A stretch of DNA of 64,000 bases. It comes from CAYMGQ01 sp964390055. Its GTDB lineage: Bacteria; Bacillota; Clostridia; Peptostreptococcales; Natronincolaceae. The stretch spans positions 1-64,000 of the forward strand of contig CAYMGQ010000004.1 of assembly GCA_964390055.1 (NCBI GenBank). The letters are read 5' to 3'. Every line of letters starts with the position of its first letter. The first letter of the stretch is position 1. The notes beneath the pieces are model-generated. The model was not told the DNA's origin. It worked only from the letters and a program-made list of their open reading frames with translations, and did not search any database. The position numbers and the translations under genes were made by a program. Below are positions 9,363 through 18,272 of the stretch, in pieces.

Positions 9363-10580
9363 TTATATTAGGGATGCGATCATACTGGCTATTATTTCCC
9401 CAATAAAATTAAACTGGTTCACTATTTCCCTATTAAATACTTCCGTATAGGGGATTCTTACCTTCCAGATAGCTAAGCCACCTACAATCCTACCCCTAAC
9501 CCTTATGGGTATTACTATTATGGCTAATGGATAGGCGGCCCTCCATTGGGAGTATTCAGGAGATACTTGAAAATCCCTAATTGTTTTAAGTTCCCCCTCT
9601 TCTATTACCTTTTTTACTAAACTTCTTGATACCCCTGCCAACTCATCCACCTTAAATTGCTTAGTATTGCGGTAAATTCCTTTTCTTTCTATTTTATTTT
9701 CTTCATTATCCAAAGGTTCTAATAGCCACAGGCTGGAGCAGACAATGTTATTAAATTCACTGCAAATATATTTTGTAATATTTTTATATGACTTAGCAGG
9801 ATTTTCCCTAAATCCAATAATATAATCCAACAAATTTAATAAGGCGTTATTTTGCCTCGCTCCCGCTCTTTCACTTTTAAATCTACTATTTAAAATATTC
9901 ATCTCTTCCCCTATTAGGTTAAGATTTCGTGTTAGGATTTCGGTTTCTGGGCTCATTATATCTAGGGGTGAAAACTTAAGTCCATTTGCTATAGCCGTAC
10001 TAAATTTGTTAAGGCTATCTAATGGTTTAACAATAGTATTTTTATAGGAACTTTCCATGGTTAATAATATAATTGAAAACAACATCCCAATGCAAAACAG
10101 TAAACCCCAGTATAAGGAAGAAAATATTCCATACCTCCGTTTTTTAGCCAATTTAAAAAATAGATACTCATTAAATCCCTGGCCTTGGCTAGCCTTTATA
10201 GGTATATATCCCTCATAGCTAACCCTTTTAAAGCTAGTAACTGCAATTGGGGTGTGCTTTGTATCTTTTAGGGGCCTATAGTTATATCCTGATTTGGAAT
10301 AAATAATTTCATGCTCTTTACCATCGAATCTGGAAATTATTTTTATATTGGGATATAGGGATGTATATTTAAGATGGCTCATCTCCATGCCTATATAATC
10401 TCCCTGGTTAATTTTTTCAACTGCCTGCAAAATAATTTGAAATTCTTCCCTCAGTAGTCTTCCTTCCTCCAGCCTTCCAAATATTTCTATTATAGATCCC
10501 GTAAGCAGGATAAAGGATAGTAGATATATTAATAATCTTGACCTAAAGTTTTCCATTGTGAACCCAGCTTCTATTTTCAT
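9363..10580 (-). CDS. Membrane sensor with HAMP-like linker and GAF domain
   Basis: About 405 residues. One membrane segment near residues 15-32 and another near 150-172 enclose an extracytoplasmic region of about 115 residues. A HAMP-like stretch (about 180-235) and a cytoplasmic GAF-like domain to the C terminus follow. There is no kinase, phosphatase or cyclase domain, so it probably passes a signal to the neighbouring RsbW-like or SpoIIE-type partners. The ATG at 10580 follows GGGGAGGCG; an internal ATG at 10556 is possible. Confidence 0.72.
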   Translation of the reverse strand: MKIEAGFTMENFRSRLLIYLLSFILLTGSIIEIFGRLEEGRLLREEFQIILQAVEKINQGDYIGMEMSHLKYTSLYPNIKIISRFDGKEHEIIYSKSGYNYRPLKDTKHTPIAVTSFKRVSYEGYIPIKASQGQGFNEYLFFKLAKKRRYGIFSSLYWGLLFCIGMLFSIILLTMESSYKNTIVKPLDSLNKFSTAIANGLKFSPLDIMSPETEILTRNLNLIGEEMNILNSRFKSERAGARQNNALLNLLDYIIGFRENPAKSYKNITKYICSEFNNIVCSSLWLLEPLDNEENKIERKGIYRNTKQFKVDELAGVSRSLVKKVIEEGELKTIRDFQVSPEYSQWRAAYPLAIIVIPIRVRGRIVGGLAIWKVRIPYTEVFNREIVNQFNFIGEIIASMIASLI

Positions 10581-10583
10581 CAA

Positions 10584-11996
10584 CTAATTCGCCTCCCCAA
10601 TGGATCCTATAGCAGGATTTGAAATCCTATCTTCGTTGGATATCCGATATTCCAAAGCCAAATAGGTGCCGTTTTTACTAGTGCTAAGAAATATTTGATT
10701 TGTATAATTATAGAGCACATGGAATCCTGAACCTAAAGAAGTTAGCTTGCTAGAATATCCTCTTATAAATACCATATTGGGTAATTCCTTCAAATCTATT
10801 CCTGGCCCATTATCAAGTACATACAGGGTAATCTTTTCCTCATCTATGGAAATAAATACTTCCCCACTTCCCGCATGTTTAATAACATTAGTTATTGCCT
10901 CAGATAGACATAATAGGATTTTGTTTCGCTTAGCACCCTTTAGCCAAGGGCTATGAACTTTAAGACAATTATCAACATCATGTCGGCATTCTGCAATATC
11001 TCTTAATTCGCTTATCTTTTTATTATACAGTGGATAATTCTTTAAAAATCTTTCACGAAACTCCTTTTTATCAACCAATATTATTTTTCTCTGGGTAACT
11101 GAATAAATTATATCTTTATATATATCAAAAATTTTATCCTTTTCCCTCATAATTCTTTTAAGGGTCTTTACCTGGTCCTGCTGGAAATCATAATTTCTCT
11201 TAGCAAACCTATTTATCCCTTCTCCTATTGCTTGCAATTCTCCCAACAAATCCTCTGGTAAGGGCAATTCTTTATCAGTTTCTTTAAAACTTTCCAACAT
11301 ATCTACTAATAAATTTATATTTTTCTTGTACTTTCTCTTTTGATTGTATACATAAAAAATTAATAATAATAATGATACAAGTAGAAGCAATGTAAACTTT
11401 CTAATTACTCCCTTAAGCCATAAGCTCTTAGCACCCATATTCATATCTATTATTAAAAGTCCCCTAATTTCCCCATCCTTATTGGCAATAGGCATATCTA
11501 TGGACAAATATGATGACCCATCATCGGTAAGGCCATAATTAGCATTTAGACCGGTATATATTCTGTATGCCCCAGAATCATAACCATGGCCATGGGGGGC
11601 CCCAATCTTACACCTGTTTTCCTCCCTATTTGTAGATAGAATAACTTCCCAAATTGATGGGTCCTCAGTAGCTGCCATAATATAAATCAAGTCAATATCC
11701 GGCATATCCTCTTGAACATCCAATAATAATTTTTCAACATCATAAATATAATGGGATTGCAGGCCCCCTTCTTTCACATATGATAAAAGGGCCCCCATAT
11801 CAATTTGCCGTTCTAATAGTTTAGCAATATTAACTAGTTTTTCCTCCTGGCTACGATAAAAGCCCTCCTGTATTGTCTTGTAAGTAAGATTGGATGCAAT
11901 TATTACCCCAACCAGTAGAACTAGTAGGACGTAGATAAGGAAACTATGGAATTTAAAACTTGTATTTTTCCTAGCGATAGCTATATTTGATTTCAC
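10584..11996 (-). CDS. Membrane sensor with RsbW-like (HATPase_c) kinase domain
   Basis: A 470-residue protein with membrane helices near residues 17-40 and 205-222 around an extracytoplasmic ligand-binding region (about 45-200), and a C-terminal GHKL ATPase. The N box (EAITNVIKHA), G1 (DNGPGI) and G2 (SLGSGFHV) are intact. The ATPase most resembles the SpoIIAB/RsbW anti-sigma kinase type (HATPase_c_2). Starting with GTG it overlaps the stop of the STAS gene by one base, with GGTGAG in front. Inference: it phosphorylates the STAS protein, and the SpoIIE phosphatase reverses this. Confidence 0.82.
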   Translation of the reverse strand: MKSNIAIARKNTSFKFHSFLIYVLLVLLVGVIIASNLTYKTIQEGFYRSQEEKLVNIAKLLERQIDMGALLSYVKEGGLQSHYIYDVEKLLLDVQEDMPDIDLIYIMAATEDPSIWEVILSTNREENRCKIGAPHGHGYDSGAYRIYTGLNANYGLTDDGSSYLSIDMPIANKDGEIRGLLIIDMNMGAKSLWLKGVIRKFTLLLLVSLLLLIFYVYNQKRKYKKNINLLVDMLESFKETDKELPLPEDLLGELQAIGEGINRFAKRNYDFQQDQVKTLKRIMREKDKIFDIYKDIIYSVTQRKIILVDKKEFRERFLKNYPLYNKKISELRDIAECRHDVDNCLKVHSPWLKGAKRNKILLCLSEAITNVIKHAGSGEVFISIDEEKITLYVLDNGPGIDLKELPNMVFIRGYSSKLTSLGSGFHVLYNYTNQIFLSTSKNGTYLALEYRISNEDRISNPAIGSIGEAN

Positions 11997-12313
11997 TATT
12001 TCTCACCATTATCCTCTGCCATAATCTGCCTTAACCCTATTAATTCTAGCACTTCTTCAATATCAGGATTTTTATTTTCTACTTCTACATCCATATTCTC
12101 CTTTGTGTATTTACGGTAATATTTAATTAACTTACCAATACCTGTCGAATCAATAAATTCCAATTGAGTTAAAATTAGTCGCATCTTATTAATTCCTGAT
12201 AGATCCTCATTATCTACAGCCTCATCGAGAAGGCCCTCAGTAGACATATCTAATTCCCCCTCTAGGATAATGTCAACTTGATCCTGTTTTCTTTTCATAT
12301 TTACCTTCAGCAT
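11996..12313 (-). CDS. STAS-domain anti-sigma factor antagonist (SpoIIAA/RsbV type)
   Basis: About 105 residues, a single STAS domain. The conserved segment LEFIDSTGIGKLIKYY contains the Ser that the cognate kinase phosphorylates. The ATG at 12313 is preferred over an upstream GTG because AAGGGGTG lies 8 bases before it. It is flanked by an RsbW-like kinase gene downstream and, four genes on, a SpoIIE-type phosphatase. All three elements of a partner switch are therefore in one operon. No sigma factor is encoded nearby, so the final output is unknown. Confidence 0.92.
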   Translation of the reverse strand: MLKVNMKRKQDQVDIILEGELDMSTEGLLDEAVDNEDLSGINKMRLILTQLEFIDSTGIGKLIKYYRKYTKENMDVEVENKNPDIEEVLELIGLRQIMAEDNGEK

Positions 12314-12326
12314 AATAAGCACCCCT

Positions 12327-14240
12327 TTATATAAATTCGAAATTCCCCTTGTCGTCCAACTTAATTTTTACCATATTTAGTTCTTCTTGATTTTTCCTTA
12401 GAACTGCACCTATAGCAAAGGTTACATTAGGAAATACTTTATTGCCCTGTATTACACCATCTTCATCAACCCCCACAAGGGTTGACACATTAGTAGCAGA
12501 ACCAATTTCTCTTACTGCAATTTTGTCTTTGGCCAGTAGTTCTCCACCCCTACAAAATCCATTAATAGTAATGCTGCCCCCACTATGTATTTTAGAATGA
12601 TAGGTCCCAGTCCTGGAAACATTGACATTACCAGTTGCCTCAATAACAGTGTTTTGACAGGCCCCAACCTCTACATCAACTGTTTTGTTAATCCCCTCTA
12701 CTATGGAGTTTATGGCCTTTTCTAAAAATTCCTCATATTTATGTATTTCCTCCAAATTGGCTATCTCCAATGGTCCCAGCCCTACTAGTTTTTTACCTAT
12801 TATTTGAAGGGCATCCCAGATTGAAGAGGCCTCCTCACCTTGCTCTTCTATTCGTATCCCCTGAATCTCCTTAAAAAGTTCAGGGATTTCAGGAAAGCGC
12901 ATTTCTAAAATTATTTTAATGAAATATCCAATCCCCCTTTGTTCTAAATCCTTGGTGGAGAATTTTGGGTTGTCTACAAGTTGTACATAGCTGTCCATAA
13001 TCCCATTTAAAATAAATTGTAATCTCTTTAGAAATGGAAGCAATCTCCTATATCTAGCGGTTTCGCCTCCCCCACTAATAAAGCCACCTATTAAATTTCT
13101 ATTAATATATATTCCTGTTTCGCTATAGACTCTACCATGATATACGCCACCCTGGATATAAACTCGACCTAGGGCATTTACTTCAAAACCCTCAGTTACA
13201 TTTCCTTGAATAATAAGATCTCCCTTAAAGTTAATATGGCCAGTATTTATATCCACATCACTCCTAATAATCATTTGTGAAATAACAGATATAATCTTGT
13301 TCCTGCCAACCAATACTGGCCTACCATTTCTTGTTGCAAAAACCGTTTTACCATCGTCAGATATTTTTGCCCCATCCCCAACTAATAGTTTAGGCAAATC
13401 AGCTTCCGGAGGGTCTATTATTTCTCCCCTAACATTTAAGCCTTCCTTTCCTGATATTGGGGGAATTAAAATCGCTAATACATCCCCCTCCTCAACAGAG
13501 TTGATATCTCCTCTATCATAAAAATCAATAGTTTTTTCCGTATCTCCCCCTGTCCTTAATATACGCTCTTTAGATTCAAACATATATTTTATTTTACCAT
13601 CTATTGGGGGAGTAGCTGGCCTCCCCTTAACAATAAGCACCTTGCTATCCTTCCTAGAATTGCAAGCCTTAGACACAGCTTCCCTATCAATTTCAAGACT
13701 TACTCTCATTTTTGCTAGTTCTTGGTATATTAACCTATCATCTATAACTGGAGCTGGTATTGTATCATATTCTTCAGTCCCAATGGTAAGTATAAACTCC
13801 TCTTCCATATCACCAAGGTAATACCTCTTCCCATCTTGGAATTTTGTTTCTAAAAAAATTTCAGTTTCATCCTCTGATAAATATAGGTAAAATTGACTCT
13901 TAGCAGGCTCTTCCTTAACCTTAATAGTAATATCATTGTCACTAGTCACCATAATAGCATTATTAATTACCTTACCTGATTTCATAAGGGTAATATTTGC
14001 TCCCGGTCTTATAAAGGGCCACTTACCATCATCCCTCGGGGCTATAAACTTTAACTTCCCATCTTCTACCCATACCCTCCCATTACGGCTATCCTCTTCA
14101 TCAATATATAGGATAGAGGTATCATCGAACTCATCTAATATATTCTCTTCTCCCATCCCCTTCCTATGGCTTATTTTTAAATCATTAAAAAGTTCCTTAA
14201 CTAATTTTTCTAACTGCAACTGATTAGAAAATTTCTTCAT
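12327..14240 (-). CDS. FapA family protein (DUF342)
   Basis: A 637-residue member of the FapA/DUF342 family. An N-terminal domain is followed by the characteristic central beta-helix with repeats such as GRVYIQGGVYHGRV and GNVNVSRTGTYHSKIHSGGSITING. A helical insert (about residues 400-510) precedes the last repeats. In Vibrio vulnificus FapA was linked to flagellar assembly and glucose signalling, but most Firmicute copies are uncharacterised. First gene of the signalling operon, directly after a c-di-GMP riboswitch and its terminator. Probable envelope or surface role, inferred. Confidence 0.85.
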   Translation of the reverse strand: MKKFSNQLQLEKLVKELFNDLKISHRKGMGEENILDEFDDTSILYIDEEDSRNGRVWVEDGKLKFIAPRDDGKWPFIRPGANITLMKSGKVINNAIMVTSDNDITIKVKEEPAKSQFYLYLSEDETEIFLETKFQDGKRYYLGDMEEEFILTIGTEEYDTIPAPVIDDRLIYQELAKMRVSLEIDREAVSKACNSRKDSKVLIVKGRPATPPIDGKIKYMFESKERILRTGGDTEKTIDFYDRGDINSVEEGDVLAILIPPISGKEGLNVRGEIIDPPEADLPKLLVGDGAKISDDGKTVFATRNGRPVLVGRNKIISVISQMIIRSDVDINTGHINFKGDLIIQGNVTEGFEVNALGRVYIQGGVYHGRVYSETGIYINRNLIGGFISGGGETARYRRLLPFLKRLQFILNGIMDSYVQLVDNPKFSTKDLEQRGIGYFIKIILEMRFPEIPELFKEIQGIRIEEQGEEASSIWDALQIIGKKLVGLGPLEIANLEEIHKYEEFLEKAINSIVEGINKTVDVEVGACQNTVIEATGNVNVSRTGTYHSKIHSGGSITINGFCRGGELLAKDKIAVREIGSATNVSTLVGVDEDGVIQGNKVFPNVTFAIGAVLRKNQEELNMVKIKLDDKGNFEFI

Positions 14241-14259
14241 TTTATATCACTCCAATAAA

Positions 14260-14295
14260 AAATTCTCAGCAATATCAACCAATTGCTGAGAATTT
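14260..14295 (-). terminator. Terminator of the c-di-GMP riboswitch expression platform
   Basis: AAATTCTCAGCAAT/ATTGCTGAGAATTT, a 13-14 bp hairpin followed on the minus strand by TTTTTTATT. It lies between the aptamer and the fapA-like start, so it fits the switchable terminator of the riboswitch. Confidence 0.88.
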
Positions 14296-14329
14296 TATGT
14301 TTAATATCACTTAGAATATTATTAATAAA

Positions 14330-14420
14330 ATACTAGCAACTGGCTGGCATAATTAAAAATCTTAGCCCCTATAGTTTTGCGTCATTGGGTTTCCCCAATT
14401 TTGCCTTATATTACATATAG
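14330..14420 (-). ncRNA. c-di-GMP-I (GEMM-I) riboswitch
   Basis: The minus strand matches the class I consensus. GGCAAA (14405-14400) is followed by a P2 hairpin ATTGGG-GAAA-CCCAAT with its GAAA tetraloop, then GACGCAAA, GGGGCTAAG, and ATGCCAGCCAGTTGC ending at 14336. Candidate P1 arms flank it (AAATACTA/TAGTATTT). It precedes the FapA/STAS/kinase/HD-GYP/SpoIIE operon. Whether ligand turns the operon on or off cannot be read with confidence. Confidence 0.92.
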
Positions 14421-14443
14421 TATTTAGTATTATTTCGACAAAT

Positions 14444-15124
14444 TTAACCATTATCCTCCTTTATATGGTAACCACCTATAATTGATAATACAATTATACC
14501 CACAATATAGTAACCAGCAATTTTAATTGCAGTGTTATAAAAAAATCCCTGGGGTAGCATTTGAATCATAATATCCGTCTTAGGATTCAAGATCCATAGG
14601 TCATTGTCAAAAAAAATATAATGAAAATAGTCAAAATACCTCCTAAAATCAAAATAAACTAGGAAGGCTAATATTGTAAATAATCCCACATTTACCATTA
14701 AAATACCCTTGAGAGTTTTGCCTAAACTTATTTTCCAAGACTTATCAGAGAATACTAGGAATAAGAGTATAAGCCCTCCTGCCATAAATCCCATATTTCT
14801 TATTTTCCGACCCTGTAGAAATAAATCCTTTACATCCACCATATGGAGCTTTTCCCTCTCCCCAAATACTTCCCTTCTTTCCCCTTTTACCATGGCCTCT
14901 ATTTTTAAATTGTCCCTTTTATCCCTTAGGTAGGAAAGTAATTCAGAGCTAACAGTATGTAAATTCTTCCTATCCATTCCAGTAGCCTGACTAACACCAT
15001 GTTTTTCATATTCCTTCATATAGTGATTTATATCAAAGGCTACAAGTTCTATGGAGGTTAGGAGGAGAACTAAGGATAAAATCAATCCAAATATACCATA
15101 TAAGAATCTCCTAGCTATTTTCAT
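14444..15124 (-). CDS. TIGR01906 (DUF1461) family integral membrane protein
   Basis: About 226 residues with four predicted membrane helices (near 10-28, 110-127, 142-158 and 200-218). The loop after helix 1 carries the family signature: FxEREKLHMVDVKDLF just before helix 2. Members are found across Firmicutes with no known function. The ATG at 15124 follows GGAGGTTT, so the TTG two codons upstream is unlikely. It lies directly upstream of the c-di-GMP riboswitch on the same strand. Confidence 0.8.
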   Translation of the reverse strand: MKIARRFLYGIFGLILSLVLLLTSIELVAFDINHYMKEYEKHGVSQATGMDRKNLHTVSSELLSYLRDKRDNLKIEAMVKGERREVFGEREKLHMVDVKDLFLQGRKIRNMGFMAGGLILLFLVFSDKSWKISLGKTLKGILMVNVGLFTILAFLVYFDFRRYFDYFHYIFFDNDLWILNPKTDIMIQMLPQGFFYNTAIKIAGYYIVGIIVLSIIGGYHIKEDNG

Positions 15125-15130
15125 ATGCAA

Positions 15131-15366
15131 ACCTCCATTTTATTATTAATAACCTTGACATGTTGCCTGTCCATGCCATTTATTTCAAATGTAACTTCTA
15201 CCTTATATATAATACATATATTTTTCCCTTTAGTAAAGGAATATTTTTAACTTGTGATTTTAATCACCTCAATCCCAGTTAATACATATTATAAAACAAA
15301 AGAGCTTTGTAATATTAAACAAGATACAATTAAGATGGGAAAGTCTTATCTAGGGGGTGAGGAGCT
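15131..15366. other. Intergenic region between divergent genes
   Basis: AT-rich spacer carrying the upstream regions of the DUF1461 gene (minus) and of the tiny membrane protein (plus). A GTGAT-N4-ATCAC dyad at 15254-15267 resembles a CRP/FNR half-site pair. No convincing -35/-10 pair was recognised. Confidence 0.4.
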
Positions 15367-15540
15367 ATGGCAAATGCAGGAGGCCTTTGGAACAATGAAA
15401 GTTCCCTATTGTTTTTCTTCTTACTATTGGTGATTATTTTTAGCAATTGTTCAAGATCATTGGGAGTAAGCGGGGATAGTTTACTATTCTTCCTATTATT
15501 ACTAGTTGTTTTGTTTGGGGGAAGATATTTCTGGTGTTAA
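15367..15540 (+). CDS. Tiny membrane protein with two SLLFFFLLLV repeats
   Basis: A 57-residue protein preceded by GGGTGAGGAG. It consists of a short Gly/Asn start, a hydrophobic stretch SSLLFFFLLLVIIF, a Cys-containing linker (SNCSRS), a second almost identical stretch GDSLLFFLLLLVVLF and an aromatic end GGRYFWC. Its closest visible relative is the protein at 62359-62550, which repeats the same layout. Small hydrophobic proteins of this kind in spore formers are sometimes grouped with YjcZ-like sporulation proteins, but that link is inference. Own terminator follows. Confidence 0.82.
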   Translation: MANAGGLWNNESSLLFFFLLLVIIFSNCSRSLGVSGDSLLFFLLLLVVLFGGRYFWC

Positions 15541-15559
15541 ATATATAGGCATGGTATTA

Positions 15560-15590
15560 AAATGGTGGTCCATACTAGGGACCACCATTT
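15560..15590. terminator. Bidirectional terminator
   Basis: AAATGGTGGTCC/GGGACCACCATTT hairpin followed by GTTTTTTC on the plus strand. It separates the tiny plus-strand gene from the convergent thiamine operon, whose last stop is at 15601. Confidence 0.85.
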
Positions 15591-15600
15591 GTTTTTTCTT

Positions 15601-15867
15601 TTAGCAACCACAGGTATTGGAAAGTTTTAAACTAATGGTAAAGTTGTTTGCTTTCTTGTCCATCTTATCGAATATTTCCTCTATTAGCCTAAATATCAAG
15701 TCAGAATTACTCCTAATGCTTGTAGAGATAAGTCCCACATCTATCTCAAGGTCGTAGCCCTTTATTATATTAACAACATCCTCTATTTCTTCAATATAAT
15801 TCTTGGACCCAATGGGGTAATAGCTTATTTCGCAGGATGCTAATCCTTCTTTTTCCATAGGGCACAT
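15601..15867 (-). CDS. YkoF-like thiamine/HMP-binding protein
   Basis: An 88-residue protein with the ferredoxin-like YkoF half-domain pattern: SYYPIGSKNYIEEIEDVVN, then a GLISTSIRSNSDLIF core. YkoF of Bacillus binds thiamine or HMP and is encoded with an HMP transporter. The start at 15867 follows AAGGGGTGG and overlaps the methyltransferase gene by 28 bases, so translation is probably coupled. The C terminus carries a Cys-Gly-Cys. It is the last gene of the TPP-regulated operon, which supports a role in thiamine-precursor handling. Confidence 0.8.
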   Translation of the reverse strand: MCPMEKEGLASCEISYYPIGSKNYIEEIEDVVNIIKGYDLEIDVGLISTSIRSNSDLIFRLIEEIFDKMDKKANNFTISLKLSNTCGC

Positions 15868-16517
15868 ATAAAACCACCCCTTTCTTTTTTGGATAATGCC
15901 TTTTCCCTTTCCATACTGATATCCTCCTCTCTTGTGTCGGGAGGAAGAAATAAACATTCACCGCTGGTGACCAAATTTTCCTTGTTTAAGTCTTGTAATT
16001 CTTTCATAGTTTTAAAGTCCGCATGCTTAAATACTGAATCCTCCTGGAAGGCCCTAGACATATAGAGTTCCCCCCAACTACTATCCCTATGGATAGTGCC
16101 AATAAGTAATTGTCCCCCAACTTTTAACACCCTCATCATTTCCTTGTGAGCTTTTTGAGCTTCCTTTATAAATTCAAAGGCTGCCATGGAAAAGACCCCA
16201 TCAAATTCATTATCATCAAATTTTAAGTCGTAGACATCCCCAAGAACGAATTCTATATCCAAATCCTTGCCCTTAATTTTTTCCCTAGCTATGGCCAGCA
16301 TATCTTGAGATATATCTATCCCTACTACCTTGCAACCTCTTTCAGCAAGTTTTATAGTAAAATTACCCGTACCACAACCCACATCTAATATCTTCATTCC
16401 CTCTACTGGGGTAAACATTTTAAAGGCCAATTCCGTCTCCACATCATCTGCAAACTTTCCCATTTTACTTTCATACCAGCCGTCATATTCTGCTGCCTTC
16501 TCATCAAAAAACGCCAT
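15840..16517 (-). CDS. Class I SAM-dependent methyltransferase
   Basis: A 225-residue methyltransferase with the SAM-binding motif ILDVGCGTGNFTIKLAERG near residues 43-61, motif II VVGID and FDGVFSMAAFEFI for the post-motif regions. It lies between the ABC ATPase and the YkoF-like protein in the TPP-riboswitch operon. No methylation step is known in HMP salvage, so its substrate is unknown; a thiamine-derived or damaged-precursor substrate is a guess. The C terminus overlaps the downstream gene. Confidence 0.87.
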   Translation of the reverse strand: MAFFDEKAAEYDGWYESKMGKFADDVETELAFKMFTPVEGMKILDVGCGTGNFTIKLAERGCKVVGIDISQDMLAIAREKIKGKDLDIEFVLGDVYDLKFDDNEFDGVFSMAAFEFIKEAQKAHKEMMRVLKVGGQLLIGTIHRDSSWGELYMSRAFQEDSVFKHADFKTMKELQDLNKENLVTSGECLFLPPDTREEDISMEREKALSKKERGGFICALWKKKD

Positions 16518-16528
16518 ATGAAAACCTC

Positions 16529-17266
16529 CTAAAGTAAATTTAGTATTTTCCCTTTAATCTCTATAAATTCCCTACTAATGAAGGCATCTTCCTTCCTAGG
16601 CCTTGCTATATTTACATTAATTGATCCCCTGATTTTGCCAGGTCTTTCTGATAAAATATATATCCTATCAGACAGAAATATTGCCTCATCTATATCATGG
16701 GTGATAAATAGTATGGAAACCTTCAGGTTTTGCAATAGCTCTAATAGCCAATCCTGCATTTTCCTCTTGCTTATAGCATCCAATCCCCCAAAGGGTTCAT
16801 CCAATAGCATAATGTCCTCTGCGAAAAGATAGGTTCTAAGCAGGGCTGCCCTTTGTCTCATTCCACCAGAAAGTTGATTGGGATAATGATTTTCAAAACC
16901 CTTTAAACCAAAAAGGGAAAAGTATTTTCCTGCCTGTAACCTGGCTTCTCTCGTAGCCATTCCTTTCAGGCTAAGGGGGATTATTACATTGTCCAAAATA
17001 TTTCTCCAGGGTAGGAGCAAATCTTTCTGATGCATATAACTAACCCTAGCACTTTGTCCTGTGAAGTCCTTGCCCTCTATGAGTACCTGGCCGTGGTCTG
17101 TTTTTTCAAGACCTGCTATGATATTAAACAAGGTACTCTTACCACTCCCACTTGGCCCTAAAATCGATACAAATTGATTTTCCTCAAGGGTGAGGCTAAT
17201 ATTATCCAGGGCATGTAATTTGCCGAAAGATTTACTAATATCAATTACCTGTAATTTTTTATTCAT
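16529..17266 (-). CDS. ABC transporter ATP-binding protein (thiamine precursor uptake)
   Basis: About 245 residues of the nitrate/sulfonate/taurine-type ABC ATPase family. Walker A GPSGSGKST near residue 37, Q-loop YMHQKDLLLPW, signature LSGGMRQR, Walker B IMLLDEPFGGLD and H-loop THD are all intact. The ATG at 17266 is preferred over one four codons upstream by the GGGG stretch before it. It works with the permease and the NMT1-like binding protein in the same operon, corresponding to ThiZ in ThiXYZ nomenclature. Confidence 0.88.
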   Translation of the reverse strand: MNKKLQVIDISKSFGKLHALDNISLTLEENQFVSILGPSGSGKSTLFNIIAGLEKTDHGQVLIEGKDFTGQSARVSYMHQKDLLLPWRNILDNVIIPLSLKGMATREARLQAGKYFSLFGLKGFENHYPNQLSGGMRQRAALLRTYLFAEDIMLLDEPFGGLDAISKRKMQDWLLELLQNLKVSILFITHDIDEAIFLSDRIYILSERPGKIRGSINVNIARPRKEDAFISREFIEIKGKILNLL

Positions 17267-17283
17267 TATATACCCCATATCAT

Positions 17284-18270
17284 CTAAGGTAGAAATTCAT
17301 TTGTAAAGGCGGCCTCCACATCTAAGGCTTCCTTTAACAATACTTGTTCATACATCCAATCGCTATATTTTTTCCACACCTCAGCCTTCATCTCTCCCCA
17401 TCTCTCGGCATCTCCCTGGTATTGTTGAGCCAGATATTTTTGACTGGCAATTACTATCTCCTCATCTAACTCTGGCACCCTTTTCAATAAATCCTTGCCT
17501 GCCTCTTCCGGATTGTTAATTGCAAATTCATACCCCTTTGCTGTTGCCGCCAGGAATCTTTTTACCAATTGGGGATCCTCATTTAACAAATCCTCATGAG
17601 CTATAATAACAGGGGTGTAGTAGTCTAAGGAGTCATGAAAATCCTGTAGTAAAATAAAATTCAAATCATAATCCTTAAGTTCGGCAGCTACCCCGTCCCA
17701 ACCATAATAAATCCATTGGAAATCCACGTGATTTTCTATACTATCAAAGAAGTCAATGTCCCCAGTTACAACTATTTCTAATTTATTAAAGTCTCCTCCA
17801 TGTCTTTCCATTAAAGCCCTAAGGGTGGCCTCCTCCATGGGTGAACCCCACCCACCATAGCTCTTTCCCTCGAAATCCTTGGGGCTGGTAATATTCTTTT
17901 CTTTTGCTGAAGCAAAACCAGATGTATTATGCTGTATGATGGTGGCTATAGCCTTAATGGGTAGGGGGTTATCGGCTGTCCGTGCATAGGCTACCTGTTC
18001 CTGATAGCTTATGCCAAACTCCCCCTGCTTAGCCGCCACTAAATCTGCACTTCCCCCTACTGTAGGTTGGATTATTTCAACCTCTAAACCCTCCTTTGCA
18101 TAATAGCCCCTTTCAATGGCCGTATACATACCAGTGTGATTAGTATTGGGCACCCAATCCAATATAAGGGTCAGCTTTTCTAATTCTTGCTCTTTGGTAG
18201 TTGTATTACAAGCACTTATCATCATCACAATTAGTCCTACTATAATTAAAATGCTAAAAACTTTCTTCAA
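17284..18270 (-). CDS. NMT1/THI5-like substrate-binding lipoprotein (HMP precursor)
   Basis: About 328 residues starting at a TTG with a perfect GGAGGAGG in front. The signal peptide ends in the lipobox ISAC. The mature N terminus (LTLILDWVPNTNHTGMYTAIERGYY) is the hallmark of NMT1/THI5-like proteins, which bind formylaminopyrimidine or HMP-like thiamine precursors (ThiY). A longer reading from 18312 would place the signal peptide internally, so it is rejected. Together with permease, ATPase and TPP riboswitch the role in pyrimidine-precursor uptake is well supported. Confidence 0.9.
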   Translation of the reverse strand: MKKVFSILIIVGLIVMMISACNTTTKEQELEKLTLILDWVPNTNHTGMYTAIERGYYAKEGLEVEIIQPTVGGSADLVAAKQGEFGISYQEQVAYARTADNPLPIKAIATIIQHNTSGFASAKEKNITSPKDFEGKSYGGWGSPMEEATLRALMERHGGDFNKLEIVVTGDIDFFDSIENHVDFQWIYYGWDGVAAELKDYDLNFILLQDFHDSLDYYTPVIIAHEDLLNEDPQLVKRFLAATAKGYEFAINNPEEAGKDLLKRVPELDEEIVIASQKYLAQQYQGDAERWGEMKAEVWKKYSDWMYEQVLLKEALDVEAAFTNEFLP

Positions 18271-18272
18271 TC

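Noticed and set aside
15254..15267. FNR/CRP-like operator before the tiny plus-strand gene
   Set aside because: The GTGAT-N4-ATCAC dyad is short and no -35/-10 pair could be placed relative to it.
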